Below the pieces are notes generated by a model. That model was given only the letters and a program-made list of their open reading frames with translations. It was not told the origin of the DNA and ran no database searches. Source: Lachnospiraceae bacterium UBA7182 (lineage in GTDB: Bacteria > Bacillota > Clostridia > Lachnospirales > Lachnospiraceae). From it: a stretch of 25,938 bases of DNA. Numbering within the stretch: the first letter of the stretch is position 1; the number at the start of each line of letters is the position of its first letter. Location: positions 1 to 25,938 of the forward strand of contig DKVI01000044.1 of NCBI GenBank assembly GCA_002491115.1. Direction: 5' to 3'. The position numbers were made by a program, and so were the translations under genes. Of the stretch, positions 23,865-25,938 are shown one piece after another.

Positions 23865-24362
23865 TTATACCACCTGGATCTCTGCCCGGAGTTTTTCCTT
23901 TCCTCTGTGCAGACGGCTCTTTACCGTGGATTCTTTCATATGCAAAAGCTGTCCGATCTCACGGGTGGTAAACTGCTCGCCATAATACAGCAAAAAGATC
24001 ACTCTGCTGTCCTCCGGAAGGGAACGCAGCATTGCATGAAACTCCACATCTGCTGTCCCCGGACAGTTTCCCGCCGTTTCCGCCAGTTCTTCCAGCGCAC
24101 AGCTCTTTTTGTTCTGATTGTAAATCCGGTTGCAGTTATTCATAAGAATCCGCACCAGCCAGGTACGAAAATACTCCGGCTTTTTCAGCTTATGAATATG
24201 TTCAAAGGCGTCCAGAATCGTATCCTGGATGGCGTCCGCCACATCTTCCTCGCTTCTGAAATATCCATACGCGACCCTTTGAAGCGTCATCTTATTTTTT
24301 TCTATTAATTCGATAAAGGCGTCCGCGTTTCCCTGCTGCGCCTTTTTCACTAATATACTCAT
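23865..24362 (-). CDS. ECF-type RNA polymerase sigma factor
   Basis: A 165-residue sigma factor with regions 2 and 4 only. Region 2 includes YGYFRSEEDVADAIQDTIL and the FRTWLVRILMNNC block; region 4 includes LPEDSRVIFLLYYGEQFTT then REIGQLLHMKESTVKSRLHR. ATG 24362 is chosen because GGAGGAAAGG lies just upstream; the longer open frame to 24479 has no site. It is followed by a DUF4179 membrane protein likely to control it. Such pairs answer envelope or antimicrobial stress, but no target gene is evident here. A GC-rich palindrome (CCCGGCCGGG, 24384-24393) lies in its leader. Confidence 0.94.
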   Translation of the reverse strand: MSILVKKAQQGNADAFIELIEKNKMTLQRVAYGYFRSEEDVADAIQDTILDAFEHIHKLKKPEYFRTWLVRILMNNCNRIYNQNKKSCALEELAETAGNCPGTADVEFHAMLRSLPEDSRVIFLLYYGEQFTTREIGQLLHMKESTVKSRLHRGKEKLRAEIQVV

Positions 24363-24471
24363 ATCCTTTCCTCCACCTGGAAGCCCGGCCGGGGGTTCCG
24401 TCTGTCTGTTTACATCTATTAGATTATCATACGGCGGATTTCGATGCATGAAATTTATAACTTCAATAAAC

Positions 24472-24518
24472 AAAACCATAGGCCGGGAATCCGTTTAAGA
24501 CGCCTGGCCTATGGTTTT
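24472..24518. terminator. Bidirectional stem-loop terminator
   Basis: AAAACCATAGGCC (24472-24484) pairs with GGCCTATGGTTTT (24506-24518), a 13-bp stem, with T-rich sequence after it on both strands. It lies after the stop of the small antitoxin gene (24540) and before the sigma gene, so it should end the minus-strand transcript from the right. Confidence 0.85.
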
Positions 24519-24539
24519 AATTTTATTTACCTGGTGAAA

Positions 24540-24728
24540 TCAGGATATATTTGTTTTTCTTTGTGTATTACGGTTTTTCGCCGCCAGGCGAAATGCTTTT
24601 TCCATCGCGGGCGTAAGTTCCGGAGAATCCTCATCAAATGTAATCTCTTTCTTTGCCGCTTCTCTTATCTGTTTAATCTGTTCTTCCGTAGGCTTCTGGT
24701 TTCTATCCAAAGTAACTGTCCGTATCAT
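24540..24728 (-). CDS. Small antitoxin-like protein partner of the broken BrnT
   Basis: A 62-residue acidic/basic protein starting MIRTVTLDRNQKPTEEQIKQ, with a central EITFDEDSPELTPAMEKAFR block. Short proteins with the pattern FDEDxPELTPxM are, as I recall, common partners of BrnT-type toxins in Clostridia. No RHH fold is visible, so it differs from classical BrnA. ATG 24728 follows AAAGGAG 8 nt upstream; the longer frame to 24785 is not needed. It overlaps the end of the brnT remnant by 26 nt. With no working toxin it may be residual. Confidence 0.75.
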   Translation of the reverse strand: MIRTVTLDRNQKPTEEQIKQIREAAKKEITFDEDSPELTPAMEKAFRLAAKNRNTQRKTNIS

Positions 24729-24834
24729 AATAAATACTCCTTTCTGTTTTGGTGGCAAGCATTGCCGTTTCAAAATCAATTCCATGTTTTTCTAAATTTA
24801 ATTGATTTTTCTCCTCATCCCATTCAAAATTCAA
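24703..24834 (-). pseudogene. brnT: brnT toxin gene with internal deletion
   Basis: From TTG 24834 (AAGGAG 7 nt upstream) a 43-residue frame reads MNFEWDEEKNQLNLEKHGID, then FETAM, then LATKTERSIYYD and a short tail. The first 25 residues match the start of BrnT ribonuclease toxins; ATKxERxIYYD matches their end. The central ~50-60 residues of a ~90-residue BrnT are missing, with the frame kept. At the joint lies an inverted repeat, GGCAAGCATTGCC (24754-24766). The catalytic middle is lost, so no toxin activity is expected. Confidence 0.75.
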
Positions 24835-24913
24835 TGTAGTACTCCTTACATTTTCGTCAATCCTGATTTTTAACAATATTATATCATAATTGAGGTAATA
24901 TAACCATGGGCTT

Positions 24914-25768
24914 TTAAAAACTTTCCCCCTGCTTCTTTAGCAGCCCCAACTTATGAAACGCTTTGTACAGGCCATCCTCTTCTACCGCATCTGTAACGTA
25001 ATCGGCCATGGTCCTGATTTCCGCGCCGCCATTGCCCATCGCAACACCGTATGCACAGCACTCCAGCATGGGAATATCCACTTTGGCATCCCCAAAAGCA
25101 ATCGTATCCTGCATGTCAGCGCAAAGATAACGCACCAGTGTTTCTACAGCGACAGCTTTGTCAATGTTTTTCACCCCCAGGTCACCGAACAAAGCCTCTT
25201 CATCCTTCCCGCCCCAGGTTCCGGCTTTCAGATCCGGAAACGCAGCTTTCGCGTCCAAGTAATCCTGATAATCGGACAGCAGAAAACTCACTTTGTTCAG
25301 GTCGCTCCGATACAGTTCTCCGCCAAAAATCATTTCCGGAAACACGGAGCGCACTGTAACCTGATCTGCGCCCTCACGTCCTTTCCGCTTGCTGTACAGC
25401 CGCACCGCCGACTGAGCCGCCTCCTCAAAATGTTCACTGGCAAACAGGCCGTTGTTGCTTTCCAGATAAAATTCCAGACCGCGCCCATGGAGCCAGTCAA
25501 CGATACGTCTGCACTGTTCCGGCGTAATAAGCTGATGCATTACAACATGGCCATGATCTTCGACATAACTGCCGTTGCCGCCGATCATACCGTCCAGACC
25601 GATGTTCCATAATTCCGGATAGACCTCCGCCCGGCTGCGGCCCGTGCAGATGTAAACCCGATGCCCGTTGCTCCGCGCCCGCCGGATAGCATCTACCGCA
25701 GAGACCGGAAGCTTGTTTTCATAATCTACCAATGTGCCGTCCACATCCAAAAATATAACTTTACCCAT
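24914..25768 (-). CDS. Cof-type HAD-superfamily phosphatase
   Basis: A 284-residue HAD hydrolase of the Cof/type IIB group. Motif I is FLDVDGTLVD (Asp8 nucleophile, Asp10), motif II is the Thr in YICTGRS, and motif IV is FGDAKVDIPML near 241-251; a mixed alpha/beta cap lies between. These enzymes dephosphorylate sugar phosphates, flavin or other small phosphoesters. ATG 25768 follows AAGGAG; a nearer ATG is out of frame and stops after three codons. It appears to be a single-gene unit with its own promoter (25804-25832). Confidence 0.93.
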   Translation of the reverse strand: MGKVIFLDVDGTLVDYENKLPVSAVDAIRRARSNGHRVYICTGRSRAEVYPELWNIGLDGMIGGNGSYVEDHGHVVMHQLITPEQCRRIVDWLHGRGLEFYLESNNGLFASEHFEEAAQSAVRLYSKRKGREGADQVTVRSVFPEMIFGGELYRSDLNKVSFLLSDYQDYLDAKAAFPDLKAGTWGGKDEEALFGDLGVKNIDKAVAVETLVRYLCADMQDTIAFGDAKVDIPMLECCAYGVAMGNGGAEIRTMADYVTDAVEEDGLYKAFHKLGLLKKQGESF

Positions 25769-25803
25769 TCATTTTTCTCCTTTCGTAAAGCGGCTTTGTT
25801 ATA

Positions 25804-25832
25804 ATTATAGTGTTTATTTCCTGTCTTTTCTA
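25804..25832 (-). promoter_or_regulatory. Likely promoter of the HAD phosphatase
   Basis: On the minus strand TAGAAA (25832-25827), 17 bp, TATAAT (25809-25804). The -10 is consensus, the -35 has four of six bases. The remaining bases to 25938 show nothing I can call. Confidence 0.5.
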
Positions 25833-25938
25833 TCAGAATTATCGCTGAAAATTAAAAATATTGTACTACACCTTAGAAGGATATATGGCTGAAATCTGCG
25901 CGATTACATAATGTTTTCAGAGATTTCGCTTTTAAAAA

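Noticed and set aside
25885..25911. Eight-codon plus-strand ORF (ATGGCTGAA...) with an AAGGA before it
   Set aside because: Too short and without a downstream gene in the window to be regulated as a leader.
25873..25938. Open minus-strand frame running in from the right edge (21 codons to a stop)
   Set aside because: Too short to tell from chance; another frame is open there as well.

Overview
The window looks like a chromosomal segment of a Clostridia/Lachnospiraceae-type gut anaerobe. The evidence is strong AGGAGG-like ribosome binding sites before nearly every gene, mid-range GC, tightly packed operons, an Agr-type GHKL/LytTR pair, a ferredoxin-nitroreductase, and xylan-oligosaccharide use genes. 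Most genes are on the minus strand. No rRNA, tRNA, CRISPR array, transposase or integrase was seen.

Layout, left to right. (1) 1-3509, minus: MarR regulator, CoxE-like VWA protein, MoxR AAA+ ATPase, and a HipA-like kinase that runs off the left edge. A ferredoxin-nitroreductase is divergent (3632-4423), with a 14-bp palindrome between. (2) 4462-6922, minus: LytTR response regulator, GHKL histidine kinase, small FlxA-like coiled-coil protein. A pair of direct repeats 21 bp apart lies upstream. (3) 6923-7422 holds no gene I can support; then an orphan HicB-type antitoxin. (4) 7893-12088: GH43 beta-xylosidase and GPH/MFS sugar transporter, divergent from an AraC regulator, with two ACAGGTC half-sites at the transporter promoter. 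A secreted DUF5780-like ORF that seems to have lost its normal start follows AraC. (5) 12704-19765, minus: a compact eight-gene cluster of two paralogous unknown proteins, a PPP-type phosphatase, a His/Cys-rich small protein, two proteins with FliG-C-like ends (one also MotA-like), a tandem winged-HTH protein and a beta-CASP/RNase J-like metallo-hydrolase. This is the best candidate for an undescribed system. (6) 19816-20455: a short island flanked by two near-identical 21-bp repeats. It holds a complete ribbon-helix-helix (RHH) gene, a divergent broken RHH gene, and two sigma-A-type promoters overlaid by GGTTCACTG repeats. (7) 20593-24362: YyaL (thioredoxin-fold DUF255), convergent with an ECF sigma factor/DUF4179 pair. 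(8) 24540-25768, minus: a brnT toxin gene with an internal deletion, its small antitoxin partner, and a Cof-type HAD phosphatase.

How genes work together: beta-xylosidase, transporter and AraC form a xylooligosaccharide uptake and hydrolysis unit. The LytTR/GHKL pair is a self-contained signalling operon without a visible peptide gene. The sigma/DUF4179 pair is a typical sigma and membrane anti-sigma unit. The eight-gene cluster is probably co-transcribed (1-nt, 4-nt and 8-nt overlaps) and combines phosphatase, nuclease-like, DNA-binding and motor-switch-like modules outside any flagellar context. All calls come from reading the sequence and family knowledge; no database search was run.
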